From: Planctomycetaceae bacterium
GTDB lineage: Bacteria; Planctomycetota; Planctomycetia; Planctomycetales; Planctomycetaceae
Assembly (NCBI GenBank): GCA_002726205.1
Contig: PBSL01000011.1
Coordinates: forward strand, 46,493-110,492
Direction: 5' to 3'
Length of the DNA: 64,000 nucleotides
The notes beneath the pieces were generated by a model. The model saw only the letters and a list, made by a program, of their open reading frames with translations. It ran no database searches and was not told the DNA's origin. Both the position numbers and the translations under genes were made by a program. This document shows positions 38,701 to 46,868 of the stretch, in pieces (position 1 is the stretch's first letter; each line of letters starts with the position of its first letter).

Positions 38701-39088
38701 GGGCGCCGCGTTTGACCCATTCGGTCAGGATGGCGCGTTCCCGCGTAGGCAGTTTTCGCTTCGGCGGCATCTTGAGTTCTTCGTTGTGTCGGATCGCGGT
38801 GATCAGCAGGCTCGCGTTAGGTTTTCCGGGAACCAGAGACGGCCCCCGAAGACCACCGGTGAGAATTGATCCGAGTGACTCCATATCCAGTTTTCCCTCG
38901 GGATCGTCTCCCGAATGGCATTCCAGACAGTGGGCAGCGAGCAAGGGCCGCACCTTCTTTTCGAAGAACTCGAAGTCCTTCGGGGTGGGCGCGGCGTGAG
39001 TCGTCGAGGTTGGTGGCAACAAACCCAACGAAACGACCAGTGCCAGGACGGTGCGAAGTTCGCGGCGGAGGGACGAATGTGCGTTCAT
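35744..39088 (-). CDS. PSD1-type protein: PSCyt1, DUF1549, DUF1553
   Basis: From the ATG at 39088 the product has about 1114 residues with a signal peptide (LALVVSLGLLPPTSTTHA). One Planctomycete cytochrome motif CLECHSGDD is followed by MPPKRKLP, then DUF1549 (IDHFILARLEAAGL, WARHWLDVARYADSNGLDEN, CARCHDHKFDPI) and DUF1553 at the C-terminus (LARWLTSPKNPLVPRVLVNR, WRWHFGHGLV, LFLMNSKLVANQ). A carbohydrate-binding-like insert sits in the middle (LEFRLAAADSRPCRILVNGG). A GTG at 39112 is an alternative start. It heads the four-gene minus-strand run. Confidence 0.92.
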   Translation of the reverse strand: MNAHSSLRRELRTVLALVVSLGLLPPTSTTHAAPTPKDFEFFEKKVRPLLAAHCLECHSGDDPEGKLDMESLGSILTGGLRGPSLVPGKPNASLLITAIRHNEELKMPPKRKLPTRERAILTEWVKRGAPWPNSKVKPRPAARKPGQAGPRFTDKQKKYWAFQPPRRHPLPTIQATDWAKNPIDHFILARLEAAGLTPAPPATRLSWLRRITLDLSGLPPSPDEIGSFLADNSPLAAANVVERLLGSPAYGERWARHWLDVARYADSNGLDENLCYGNAYRYRDYVIAAFNDDHPYDQFVREQIAGDLLPRTDDPAVNLRQIIATGFLVLGAKMLAEDDPQKMEMDIIDEQIDTIGKTFLGLTLGCARCHDHKFDPIRMADYYSLAGIFKSTKTMQNFRVVAKWNERALADSDVIATQKRHQQTIDASKQAIASTIEKAKRAVLKVSRRRAGDYLLTATATWLKSQLLAGKKPLGGTPQAAKRPDLLLREAESYDRGNAARLTTGYGQGIGIIASSSGLSHVEYDVMIKKAGTARLEFRLAAADSRPCRILVNGGLVQPAALGRTTGSWFPDTQKWAIETLGEFKTGKNTIRIERQGPFPHIDKFLIVPATGKATGPLATLTRLATAIPQRDALHAALQQQWVAHLEATRSDKKSPLALWHHVIAGVSTTPPTTGPRLGKFVGRPPAELAAAYASLFTEVDDLCRKDAAAGKPKPLADPEHESFRQLLYGTKGPFKASKELESAFDKSTNERLAKQRKASKTLESSKPQLPLAMAVGEGKITDLKIHIRGNYLTLGSLAPRRFPTIIAGEKQSPLPKSASGRLELARWLTSPKNPLVPRVLVNRLWRWHFGHGLVRSTDNFGSLGERPTHPGLLDWLASELVHRNWSLKDLHRLIVLSSTYRMSTRFNESAAARDPENRLQWRMDRRRLSAEEIRDAVLFVGGSLDRRMGGSLMTVKNRAYVTGTGHNMKTDVYSNNRRSVYQPVVRSAVFDVFQAFDFADPSLPNGNRVTTTVAPQALFLMNSKLVANQSAALAVRFITTEPDEASRLDTLYRHILGRRPTDVETGQASAFLSSYRRAAGDDDKNKDSGTSEQRAWQALCRVLLAATEFVYSE

Positions 39089-39096
39089 CGAGGGAT

Positions 39097-39123
39097 AGTA
39101 TAACAGCGCCACGGTCGGCTCAA
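39097..39123 (-). promoter_or_regulatory. Candidate promoter just upstream of the PSD1 gene
   Basis: TATACT at 39102-39097 ends 8 nt before the ATG at 39088, with TTGAGC at 39123-39118 at a short 15-nt spacing. No Shine-Dalgarno sequence is seen. The same eight bases GTTATACT recur upstream of the DUF1592 gene. Placement suggests a nearly leaderless transcript. Confidence 0.4.
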
Positions 39124-39163
39124 CGTGGAAGTTCCGTCCTGTGAACGGCCCCGAACGATGCCA

Positions 39164-40300
39164 TCACTTGCCGAACGCCTTGCGGAATTGTCCGTACGTC
39201 GGGTCTCCGGGACGGTTGGGCAAAGCGACGGGAGCCTGCCAGTCGGGTGGCACATCGGCGAGTCGCACGGGGCGACCCTGTTCAGTCAGATGACTTCTCC
39301 AGCCGGCCATGAAAGCCTGATTCTTGGCCAGAATTTGTTCGTAAGTCTGCGGCATCGTCTGCCCTTGTGCCACCTGCTGGAATGCCCAGAGCGTCGGCGC
39401 CCAGAATTCCGTCTGGTTGAAGGGTGCGCCGGTGCCGATAGTGAGTTCGAAGGTCCGCCCGTGTCCGGTCTTCTCGGTGTGGATGTGCAGGGCACCCACC
39501 CCGAAGTTCCCGGTGTGCAGCGTGCCGAAGAACCTTCGGTCGTCCTTTCCCCTGTGTTCGTATGTCAGGAGCCCGGGCGGAGCGTGCCAGTTCTTTGCCC
39601 GGAAGGAGACCGATTCGATCGGGTAGCCCGAATCGGCGATCACCCGGCTGAGAAAATACAGGCCGTGAATCCCATGTGTCGGGTAGTCCTCGGCTCCGGC
39701 GGCGGCGTGGTATCCGACGACCGGTGACGAGGCCACGAATTGGCGGGCCTTGGCCACCACGTCGTTGTGTCCGAGTGCCGAAGGGACCAGCAGCGGAGCC
39801 TTGTGCTTGCTGGCCAACTCGATCATCTGCCGGGCCTTGCCCACGGAGTTGGCGAATGGCCGGTTGATGAGGTTTGGGATGCCAGCTTCGAGATAGGGGG
39901 CGTGCAGAATGTGGTTCCAGGCATGGTTGTAGTATCCCCCGCTGATGATTGCGTCGACCTTGCCGAGCATGCCATCGAACGTCTTGACCGCCTGGCACCC
40001 GTACTGCCTGGCGAATCCCTCCGAACGCGCCGGATCGACATCCCAGCAATGAGTGATCTGCATTCCGGTGTAGGACATGTCGCCGTTGATTAACTGGGCC
40101 CACATCGCCGCCAGGTGCGAGTAGACTCCGATATTCAACGCACCGACGGTCAGCGGTTTCTTCCTGGCTTCACGCTGATCGGCACTCGGGGCCGCGGCGG
40201 TTGCAGTGGCTGCAGTGGCTGCAGTGGCTGCAGTGGCTGCAGTGGCTGCGGGAGCATCGCGCAGGAAGCGTCGTCGTGAGATGAAAGGTGAATTGCTCAT
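39164..40300 (-). CDS. Tat-exported Gfo/Idh/MocA-type oxidoreductase-like protein
   Basis: A 378-residue protein with a twin-arginine leader (ISRRRFLRDAPAA) and an unusual Ala/Thr repeat leader body. The rest follows the NAD-binding Gfo/Idh/MocA pattern: LTVGALNIGVYSHLAAM at the nucleotide loop (with G-A-L-N-I-G rather than G-x-G-x-x-G), VDAIISGGYYNHAWNHIL, and AGIPNLINRPFANSVGKA in place of the usual E-K-P. The loss of the canonical Lys in the EKP motif (here NRP) suggests altered or absent dehydrogenase activity. Substrate unknown. Confidence 0.8.
   Translation of the reverse strand: MSNSPFISRRRFLRDAPAATAATAATAATAATATAAAPSADQREARKKPLTVGALNIGVYSHLAAMWAQLINGDMSYTGMQITHCWDVDPARSEGFARQYGCQAVKTFDGMLGKVDAIISGGYYNHAWNHILHAPYLEAGIPNLINRPFANSVGKARQMIELASKHKAPLLVPSALGHNDVVAKARQFVASSPVVGYHAAAGAEDYPTHGIHGLYFLSRVIADSGYPIESVSFRAKNWHAPPGLLTYEHRGKDDRRFFGTLHTGNFGVGALHIHTEKTGHGRTFELTIGTGAPFNQTEFWAPTLWAFQQVAQGQTMPQTYEQILAKNQAFMAGWRSHLTEQGRPVRLADVPPDWQAPVALPNRPGDPTYGQFRKAFGK
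40203..40247 (-). repeat. Five tandem copies of a 9-bp unit inside the Tat leader
   Basis: The unit gcagtggct occurs five times without interruption. On the coding strand it adds A-A-T per copy, producing the A-T-A-A-T-A-A run of the leader peptide. The 9-bp unit keeps the frame, so slippage would lengthen or shorten the leader by three residues per copy. Confidence 0.95.
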
Positions 40301-40427
40301 CGTTGATCTCGAGGACGTTGGGGTGAAGAAAATGCCGCGGCATCATAGGCGATTCACGTGCAATGATGCTGCGCTGCGGTGGTGCCGGGTAGCAGAGTGA
40401 AGAGACATCTGGCACAGTGGGGAGACG

Positions 40428-41909
40428 ATGACCAGCAGGTCCCCTCACGAGTTGCCGGAGATGACGGGGAGTTCCCTGTATCCCGAGTTGCCTGAAGAAC
40501 TGGGCGGGTTTCGTCCACGGCGACTGATCCGTCTGGTGGGGCCAGGCGTGATCATCGCCTCGGTGACGATCGGCAGTGGCGAGTTGGTCTGGGCGTCGCG
40601 CAGCGGTGCGATCTTTGCCTACGGGATGCTCTGGTGCTTCTTCTACGGTGGAATCTTCAAGGCGGTACAAGTCTACACTGCCTCGCGACATTTCACCCTG
40701 ACCGGAGAGCATCCCCTGGAGAGCTGGAAAGGGCTGCCCGGACCGGGAAGGTGTTTCCCGCTGCTGGTGGTTTTGCCGGCGCTGGGACTGATGCCGATTG
40801 CCTTCTCGACCATTCCCGAAACCCTGGCCGGGTACATCCACCGATTGTCCGGTGTGTCGCTCGAAGGCGATCCGGTGGGGCCGTGGGAGTGGTTCGAGTT
40901 CTGCTCCAACGGCTGGGCCACGCTGGTGCTGGTCGCCTGCCTGTTGCTGGCGGTGTTTTCCAGCTACACGGTCGTCGAACGGATTTCGTTGATCGTGCTG
41001 GCACTGCTGGTCGGCCTGGTGACCCTGGCCGTGCTTGTGCTGGGTCCGGATCTGAGTGAAGTGCTGAGAGGACTGTTGATCCCTCGGGTGGACGAGTATC
41101 CCGAGTGGTGCCGGGGGACCGACGAGTTCAGGGACCGCAGTCCCTGGCTGGAGGTCTCGTTGTACCTGACGGCAGTTGGCGGTGGTGCGTACGATTACAT
41201 CGGCTACATCGGCATGTCCCGGGAAAAGGGCTGGGGCCTGGCCGGCCGAGGGAGCGTGTCGCGGGAGGACCTGGAGAAGGTCTCGGCCGACAGAGATGAG
41301 GTCCGTCGGGCGAGACGTTGGACCCGGGCACCGCTGATTGACGCGATTGGCTCATTTGCCTGTGTGATTCTTGTCACGCTGCTGTTCGCGATGCTCGGGG
41401 CGATGGTCCTGTATTCCCAGCAGGCGGTCCCGGTCGAAAACGACCTGCTGGGTCAACAGGAGAAGTTCCTCACCACGCTGCACCCTCAGTTGAAATGGGT
41501 CTATCGTGGTGGGGTGTTCCTGGCCTTCATTGGCACGTTGTACGGAGCGTTCGAGGTGTATCAGCACACCTGTCGCGAGTCGCTCTCGGTGGTGGCGCCT
41601 CGCACGTTCACACGCATCGGTTCCGGGCGATTGAAGGTCCTGGTGATTGGCTACTGTGCCGTCGGTGGCCTGACCCTGACGTGGTTGCCTGCCAACATGG
41701 CCGGCGACATCGTGGGGCGGTTGACGTTGGGCAGCCTGGTCAGCGGTGCCGCGACGTGTGGTCTGTGGTGTTTCGCGATGCTCTGGGTGGATCAGACCCG
41801 GTTGCCGCAACCGCTGCGGATGCGTTGGCCGTTAAGGGCCTTGACCATGTTGGCCGGAACCGCGATGACCGTGTTGGGGGCGATCAGCATCTACAAGTAC
41901 TTCGCCTGA
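40428..41909 (+). CDS. Nramp-like metal-ion transporter homologue, lacking DPGN
   Basis: A 493-residue integral membrane protein with about 11 hydrophobic segments. The first one, LVGPGVIIASVTIGSGELVWASRSGA, aligns with the Nramp TM1 region, where the metal-binding D-P-G-N is replaced by I-G-S-G-E. The second signature area is LTAVGGGAYDYIGYIGMSRE. LeuT-fold topology is probable. The change at the metal site means the substrate may not be Mn or Fe; Nramp-related magnesium or other transporters are known. A 9-nt region GTGGGGAGA before the ATG is the ribosome site. Confidence 0.82.
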   Translation: MTSRSPHELPEMTGSSLYPELPEELGGFRPRRLIRLVGPGVIIASVTIGSGELVWASRSGAIFAYGMLWCFFYGGIFKAVQVYTASRHFTLTGEHPLESWKGLPGPGRCFPLLVVLPALGLMPIAFSTIPETLAGYIHRLSGVSLEGDPVGPWEWFEFCSNGWATLVLVACLLLAVFSSYTVVERISLIVLALLVGLVTLAVLVLGPDLSEVLRGLLIPRVDEYPEWCRGTDEFRDRSPWLEVSLYLTAVGGGAYDYIGYIGMSREKGWGLAGRGSVSREDLEKVSADRDEVRRARRWTRAPLIDAIGSFACVILVTLLFAMLGAMVLYSQQAVPVENDLLGQQEKFLTTLHPQLKWVYRGGVFLAFIGTLYGAFEVYQHTCRESLSVVAPRTFTRIGSGRLKVLVIGYCAVGGLTLTWLPANMAGDIVGRLTLGSLVSGAATCGLWCFAMLWVDQTRLPQPLRMRWPLRALTMLAGTAMTVLGAISIYKYFA

Positions 41910-41950
41910 CATCGCCCTGCCCTGTTCGCACAAACGAGGACGCCGCCAAG

Positions 41951-43027
41951 ATGAAGATCACCGATTTCTCTGTGCACCGTTGTCGAATTCCTCTCGATCG
42001 CCCGATTGGCGATTCGCAGGTGATTTTCACCGAGCACTTCATGACGGTGCTCGAACTCAAAACCGACGACGGTCGCACGGGCGTCGGGTTCGAGTTGCAG
42101 CAGGGTATGCCGACCTCGGCTGTTGCCCAGCTCGAAGCCCAGTATCGCTACAACGGCTGGTCGGGAGTCGTGGGGCAGTCGCCGTTGGGGATGGCGATGA
42201 GGATCGGACGTCCTCGGGGTGGTAACGTCGGGGCCGCTGTGCTGGGGTTGGCGACCGAGACGGCGATGTGGGATCTGGCGGCGCAGCAGGCCGAGCTGCC
42301 GCTGTACCGACTTTTCGGAGGCAGCGAGCCCCGGGTCAGGGCCTACGGCAGTACGCTGGACTTCCATCTCGACGAAGCCGAGTTTCGTTCCTGGATGGCG
42401 CATTTCACCGAACTGGGCATGGGCGGCATCAAGATCAAGGTTGGTCACCCCGACATCGAATGGGATCTCAATCGCCTGGCCACCGTCCACGACGTGCTGG
42501 GAGAAGATGTCGACGTGATGATCGACGCCAACGAGGCCTGGTCGCCCAAGGAGGCGATCAGCCGGATGAAGCGGTATGACGATGAGGGGTTCGAGATCTT
42601 CTGGATCGAGGACCCGATCACACGCGAGGACTACCCGGGGTACGCGATGCTGGCGGCCGAGATCGATACGGCGAGGATCAACACGGGTGAGTATCTGGGC
42701 TTTCACGGGAAGCGGCGATTGCTCGAAAGCGGTGGTGTCGACGTGTTGAACATCCATGGGCAGTTCCAGGCTTCGCGGGCGGCAGCGCACCTGGCCGGTG
42801 ACTACGGCATTCCGGTGTCGCTGGGCAACACACTGCTGGAGCTGGGTGTGCATCTGGCGGCGAGTCTGCCCGAGTGCCTGTACCTGGAGTTCAGCGACCT
42901 GGCCTGGAACCGCCTGGCGGTCGAACCGGTGAAGTTCGAGGGCGGCTTTGCGATTGCCCCGGATCGCGTCGGCCACGGGATCGTCCTGGACCGGGACGCC
43001 CTGGCGGAATATGCCGAACCGCAATGA
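41951..43027 (+). CDS. Enolase-superfamily enzyme, mandelate racemase/muconate-lactonizing type
   Basis: The ATG at 41951 is chosen because the superfamily N-terminus MKITDFSVHRCRIPLDRPIG begins there; the frame upstream lies within the transporter gene. The 358-residue protein has IKIKVG (base K-x-K), MIDANEAW, FWIEDPI and INTGEYLG (metal Asp, Glu, Glu), and a late LGNTLLELGVHLAA. The Asp-His dyad of the MR subgroup is not obvious. Activity is acid-sugar dehydratase, racemase or epimerase of unknown substrate. It is 41 nt after the transporter, so transporter and enzyme may act on one nutrient. Confidence 0.88.
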   Translation: MKITDFSVHRCRIPLDRPIGDSQVIFTEHFMTVLELKTDDGRTGVGFELQQGMPTSAVAQLEAQYRYNGWSGVVGQSPLGMAMRIGRPRGGNVGAAVLGLATETAMWDLAAQQAELPLYRLFGGSEPRVRAYGSTLDFHLDEAEFRSWMAHFTELGMGGIKIKVGHPDIEWDLNRLATVHDVLGEDVDVMIDANEAWSPKEAISRMKRYDDEGFEIFWIEDPITREDYPGYAMLAAEIDTARINTGEYLGFHGKRRLLESGGVDVLNIHGQFQASRAAAHLAGDYGIPVSLGNTLLELGVHLAASLPECLYLEFSDLAWNRLAVEPVKFEGGFAIAPDRVGHGIVLDRDALAEYAEPQ

Positions 43028-43045
43028 GCCGGGTGTGTTCTTCGC

Positions 43046-45262
43046 CTACTTGTCGGCTTCGTCCAGCAGTTTCTCATACTCCTTGACCAGCGGCCTGTAG
43101 GCGAAGTTGGCCAGGGTCGCAATCAGCCCACGGTCACTTTGACCCTGGGCGACGTCGGCCAGGCTGGTCATGGCTCCGTTGAGCTGGTCCATCGCGGTTT
43201 CCATTTGCTCGATCGCGGTGTCCAGGTCCTTGGCTTTTCTCGCGGTGGCGGCGGCCTTCAACGCCTTGACTGCGCCCAGGTACGCCACGTTGAATTCGCT
43301 CCGCTTGGCGTAATAAAAGAGCAGCTGTTTGCTGCCGTTGCGATGAAGGGGGGCCCCCTGCACGCGGTACAGTTCGATCATCCACTGTGTGTAATGGTCG
43401 TTGACGTCATTGAACCACTTGGGCGGTTCACCGGGGCTGTTGTGCTTAAGGAACATGCCTGGAACGGGAAATCCGAAGCCGATGGCATTCTTGTCGAGGG
43501 TGTGGGTGGCGTCCTCCAGGTGATTCCATCCGATCAGCAGACGTTCGCTGCCGGCGCGGTTTCCAAGGATGCCTTCCCAGAGGTCATGGTGAGCCGAGAC
43601 GCGGGTGGTCTTGGCGTCCCACGAGGCTCGGGAGAGGTAGTGAACGGTTGAATCGAGTTCACCGGGGATCCAGTACCTTGTTGAGAACCCATCCCAACCG
43701 AGTTTCCGGATTTCCCGGGTCAGTGTGTCGATGTGCTGGGTGGTGGACTGTGCCAGCACGCCGACGTTGTCGTCGGCGAGGGTCATGATCAGGCTTGCCT
43801 TGACCTTCTTGGCCGGCAGTTGGGCCAGCAATTGTTTGCTTTCGGCGATCCGCCGTGCCGTGTAATCGACGAAATTCAGGGTGCTGGCCCCCGTGGGCAA
43901 CACGCGGTCGAGGATCGGGAACAACGCCGGGTCCGGTTGCCGGATGACCAGTTCCACGCTCGAGCCGTCGGGTTTCTTCAACAGTTTGCCGTCATCGAAG
44001 AGTCGGCAGAAGAAGGCCATGCCGACGACGTTGCCCTTGATCGAGGCCTCGCCACGATCCCCCGAGGCGATCAGGTTGCGGTTGCGGGCCGAGGTGACAA
44101 GTTTCTCGAGCGAATGATCGCCGAGACTTTTCCGGTTGTCGAGTTCCTTCCAGGCGGCCTGGGCGTGAGCATTCCATTCGGGGAACTCGGGGACCGAGAC
44201 ATACAGTGCATCCAGCCCCGGGTAGGTTTTCAGGAAGGCGCGGATCCGGGTTGATATGAGCTCGGTGAGAACCGGATCATCGGGCTTGTTGGTGGGGCCG
44301 GGGCCGATGGTGAGACTCTTGAGTTGATGGACCTTGGTGGATCCGGGCAATGCGTCGGCGAATTCTTTGGGGAATTCCAGTACCGACGTCGAAAGTCCGA
44401 CCGTCATCCCCAGCGAGTGGGAGGTGTCGATCACGCCTGTCATCAGTTTCTTGCCGGCGGCGATCTTCTGCTTGTATGTCGTCAGCCCCGCAAAGTCGGG
44501 ATTCTGGAAGATCTTGGCCCCCTTGAAGGCGACTCGCCCCGGTGTGTCTCCATCGACCCTGAGCACTTCACCAAACCAGTGCAGCGCCGTTTGACGCTGG
44601 ACGCCACGAAACCGGTAGTCAACGAAAGGTTGCCAGGCGTAGACGGACATCAGGATGCGATTGAATTTCATCTTGGCCAGTTGCCGGATGAATCGCTTGT
44701 GTTCCTCCAGCCCCCAGGATTCCGGGCCGATGGCAAAATCGTTGATGGTTCGCCATGTACGGGTCCTCAACTCGGGTTCTTCAACAATGTTGAACCGGGG
44801 CAGCTTGAAAGGTTTCTGTGGTGGAAAGAAGTCCTGGCGGAACGTGTAACGCACGCCCAGTCGGTGTCCCAGTTCGCTCACGGCCCAAAATGTGGCAGCG
44901 GGACTCCCGCCACCGACAACCAGAACCTTTGGCGGGGTCGGGACTGCAATCTCCTGGATCACCAGTCCCTGGTTTGAGATTTTCGGCCAGGTGAAGCCGG
45001 GCAAATGGCCGGTGACAGGGTTGGTACTCGTGCTGCCAACCAGGACGGCCAGGCGACAGTCAGGAGATTTGGGGATTGTGTCCCGGAATCGCTTGACCGT
45101 GACGCCGAAGAGGCGTTTCCATTGCGTGGCGAGCTCGTCAGCAGCGTCTTTTTCGATTGCTGTGGCCTTGCTGCCAACCACGATCGCGATTGTTTCCGCG
45201 GCCGGCAGGCTGGCGGTGCCAAGCAGGAGTGTGAGTCCGAAAGCAAGCGAGTGGCGGATCAT
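43046..45262 (-). CDS. Exported glycoside-hydrolase-like protein (alpha-glucuronidase/hexosaminidase-type N-domain)
   Basis: A 738-residue protein with a signal peptide (MIRHSLAFGLTLLLGTASLP). An N-terminal alpha/beta domain (ETIAIVVGSKATAIEKDAAD) resembles the accessory domain before GH20/GH67 barrels. A TIM-barrel-like stretch follows (MKFNRILMSVYAWQPFVDYR, GLDALYVSVPEFPEWNAHA). The carboxylate pair in SVPEFPEW could be catalytic, but this is inference. The C-terminal ~100 residues are helical. Plausible role: breakdown of an acidic polysaccharide outside the cytoplasm. Confidence 0.7.
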   Translation of the reverse strand: MIRHSLAFGLTLLLGTASLPAAETIAIVVGSKATAIEKDAADELATQWKRLFGVTVKRFRDTIPKSPDCRLAVLVGSTSTNPVTGHLPGFTWPKISNQGLVIQEIAVPTPPKVLVVGGGSPAATFWAVSELGHRLGVRYTFRQDFFPPQKPFKLPRFNIVEEPELRTRTWRTINDFAIGPESWGLEEHKRFIRQLAKMKFNRILMSVYAWQPFVDYRFRGVQRQTALHWFGEVLRVDGDTPGRVAFKGAKIFQNPDFAGLTTYKQKIAAGKKLMTGVIDTSHSLGMTVGLSTSVLEFPKEFADALPGSTKVHQLKSLTIGPGPTNKPDDPVLTELISTRIRAFLKTYPGLDALYVSVPEFPEWNAHAQAAWKELDNRKSLGDHSLEKLVTSARNRNLIASGDRGEASIKGNVVGMAFFCRLFDDGKLLKKPDGSSVELVIRQPDPALFPILDRVLPTGASTLNFVDYTARRIAESKQLLAQLPAKKVKASLIMTLADDNVGVLAQSTTQHIDTLTREIRKLGWDGFSTRYWIPGELDSTVHYLSRASWDAKTTRVSAHHDLWEGILGNRAGSERLLIGWNHLEDATHTLDKNAIGFGFPVPGMFLKHNSPGEPPKWFNDVNDHYTQWMIELYRVQGAPLHRNGSKQLLFYYAKRSEFNVAYLGAVKALKAAATARKAKDLDTAIEQMETAMDQLNGAMTSLADVAQGQSDRGLIATLANFAYRPLVKEYEKLLDEADK

Positions 45263-45320
45263 GATGAGCTGTCCTGCCGCCCGTCACGAAGGGCGGTCGA
45301 TGTCCAGTGATGGAGTCGAC

Positions 45321-46775
45321 TTACTTCTTCGGTGTCGACTTGTTGGCGAAGCAGTAGAGGGTGTTGATGGTCCGGACATAGATCCGGTCTTCGGCAATTG
45401 CCGGGGTGGCCACACAGCTCTCGCCGACGTCGTTTTTGGCCAGAAACTTCAGCTTCGGGCCCTGTTGCAGGACGACGATGAATCCGTTTTCGCCGGTGAC
45501 ATAGATCTTGCCGTCACCGTAGACGGGTGAGGCGTAGTAGTGGCCGAGGTTTCGGATGCGGCGGCGAGGCCAATGGGTTTTTCCATCGGTGGCCGAGAAT
45601 GCAGCCGAGATGCCTCCCTCTTTGACGACGAACAACTGGTCGTTGACAACCAGCGGAGAGGCGATGTTGGAGGGGGCCTTGGTGTTGAGGTTCCATTCCA
45701 GGTGCGTCTTGGTCACGTCGCCGGTTCCGCCTCCCCGGATCATCTGGATGATGTTGCCGCCCCCGACCCGGTTGGTCTTGGCTTGGAACGCGTCATCGAT
45801 CTCGTCGCCGGTCAGGAACCCGTCCTTGTTGGCATCACCCTTGTCGAACTTCTCCCAAAACGCTTTGCCCAGTTCGGTCTTGTCGAGCTTTTCGTCCTGG
45901 TTGGTGTCACGCCATTGCAACAGGGCGAACTTCAAGGTGCGATCGGTGTCGCCATAGCTCTGGACCGAGACGTAGATCTTGTCGCCGACGACGGCCGGCG
46001 TGGTCATGATGGTTCGCAGCAGTGAATGGCAACTCCAGCGGACCTTGCCGGAGCCGGGGTCGTAACCTTTGAGCTTGCCGCTGCCGGCCATCACGATGTC
46101 AGTCTGTTTGCCGGAGGTCACGACCACCGGGACGGCATAGCCGCCCAGCATCTCGGGTCGTTTGGTGGTCCACTTCGGCTTGCCCGTGTACTTGTCGAGC
46201 GCGAGGATGTAGCTGGCGAGGTCGTCGTCGAGGCAGAAGATGACCTTGTCTTCATGGAGGATCGGGGAATTGGCCGCCCCCCACCCCAGCAGGTAAAACG
46301 GCATCGAGGTCTTGTGAGTCCACAAGTGCTTGCCGTTGGTGGCGTCCAGGCAGATCAGGCCGATCGTGCTGTAGTGGACGTAGACCCGCTCGCCGTCGGA
46401 GGTCGGGGTGCACGAGGCATGCTGGTTGGGCCAGGTGATGCTGGGAAGAGTCCCCGCCGGGAAGGCTGTCTTCCAGAGTTCTCGGCCGGTGGCCGCGTCG
46501 AAGCCAAACACGACGAATTGCTGCTTGCCCTTGGGACCCACGGTTGCCGTTTCGATGCAACGACCGCCGGAGATGATCGGGCAGGCGACACCGGTGCCCA
46601 GCGTCTTTTTCCAGACCACGTTCTCGGTTGTCGAGAACTTCACCGGCAGGTTCTTGCTTTCCCGAGAAACACCCGTGGCGTTGGGGCCTCGGAACTGGTT
46701 CCAGTCCTCCCCAGGGGCCGGTGCCGCCAGCAGAACAGCCAGGATCAACGTCGAGAGCAACGGGAGGCGGCGCAT
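45321..46775 (-). CDS. PQQ-like beta-propeller protein with two inserted EF-hands
   Basis: The ATG at 46775 has AGAGGA 6 nt upstream and starts a signal peptide (LPLLSTLILAVLLAAPAPGE). The 484-residue mature protein begins with DWNQFRGPNATGVS, the standard opening of planctomycete PQQ-binding-like propellers. Blade repeats include FGFDAATGRELWKTAF and ICLDATNGKHLWTHKT. An insert carries two EF-hand-like calcium loops, DTNQDEKLDKTE and DANKDGFLTGDE. PQQ binding itself is not shown. The protein is probably periplasmic. Confidence 0.88.
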   Translation of the reverse strand: MRRLPLLSTLILAVLLAAPAPGEDWNQFRGPNATGVSRESKNLPVKFSTTENVVWKKTLGTGVACPIISGGRCIETATVGPKGKQQFVVFGFDAATGRELWKTAFPAGTLPSITWPNQHASCTPTSDGERVYVHYSTIGLICLDATNGKHLWTHKTSMPFYLLGWGAANSPILHEDKVIFCLDDDLASYILALDKYTGKPKWTTKRPEMLGGYAVPVVVTSGKQTDIVMAGSGKLKGYDPGSGKVRWSCHSLLRTIMTTPAVVGDKIYVSVQSYGDTDRTLKFALLQWRDTNQDEKLDKTELGKAFWEKFDKGDANKDGFLTGDEIDDAFQAKTNRVGGGNIIQMIRGGGTGDVTKTHLEWNLNTKAPSNIASPLVVNDQLFVVKEGGISAAFSATDGKTHWPRRRIRNLGHYYASPVYGDGKIYVTGENGFIVVLQQGPKLKFLAKNDVGESCVATPAIAEDRIYVRTINTLYCFANKSTPKK

Positions 46776-46868
46776 GAACAGTCCTCTGGTAGGGCCGAGT
46801 TCTTCGGTCAGAGTCGTGACCATACCCCGGCCGCAATTCCATGACAACCAGTCCGGGGCGAAGAGCGT

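Noticed and set aside
40203..40247. CRISPR or other short-spaced repeat array
   Set aside because: The units are directly adjacent with no spacers and lie in a coding frame.
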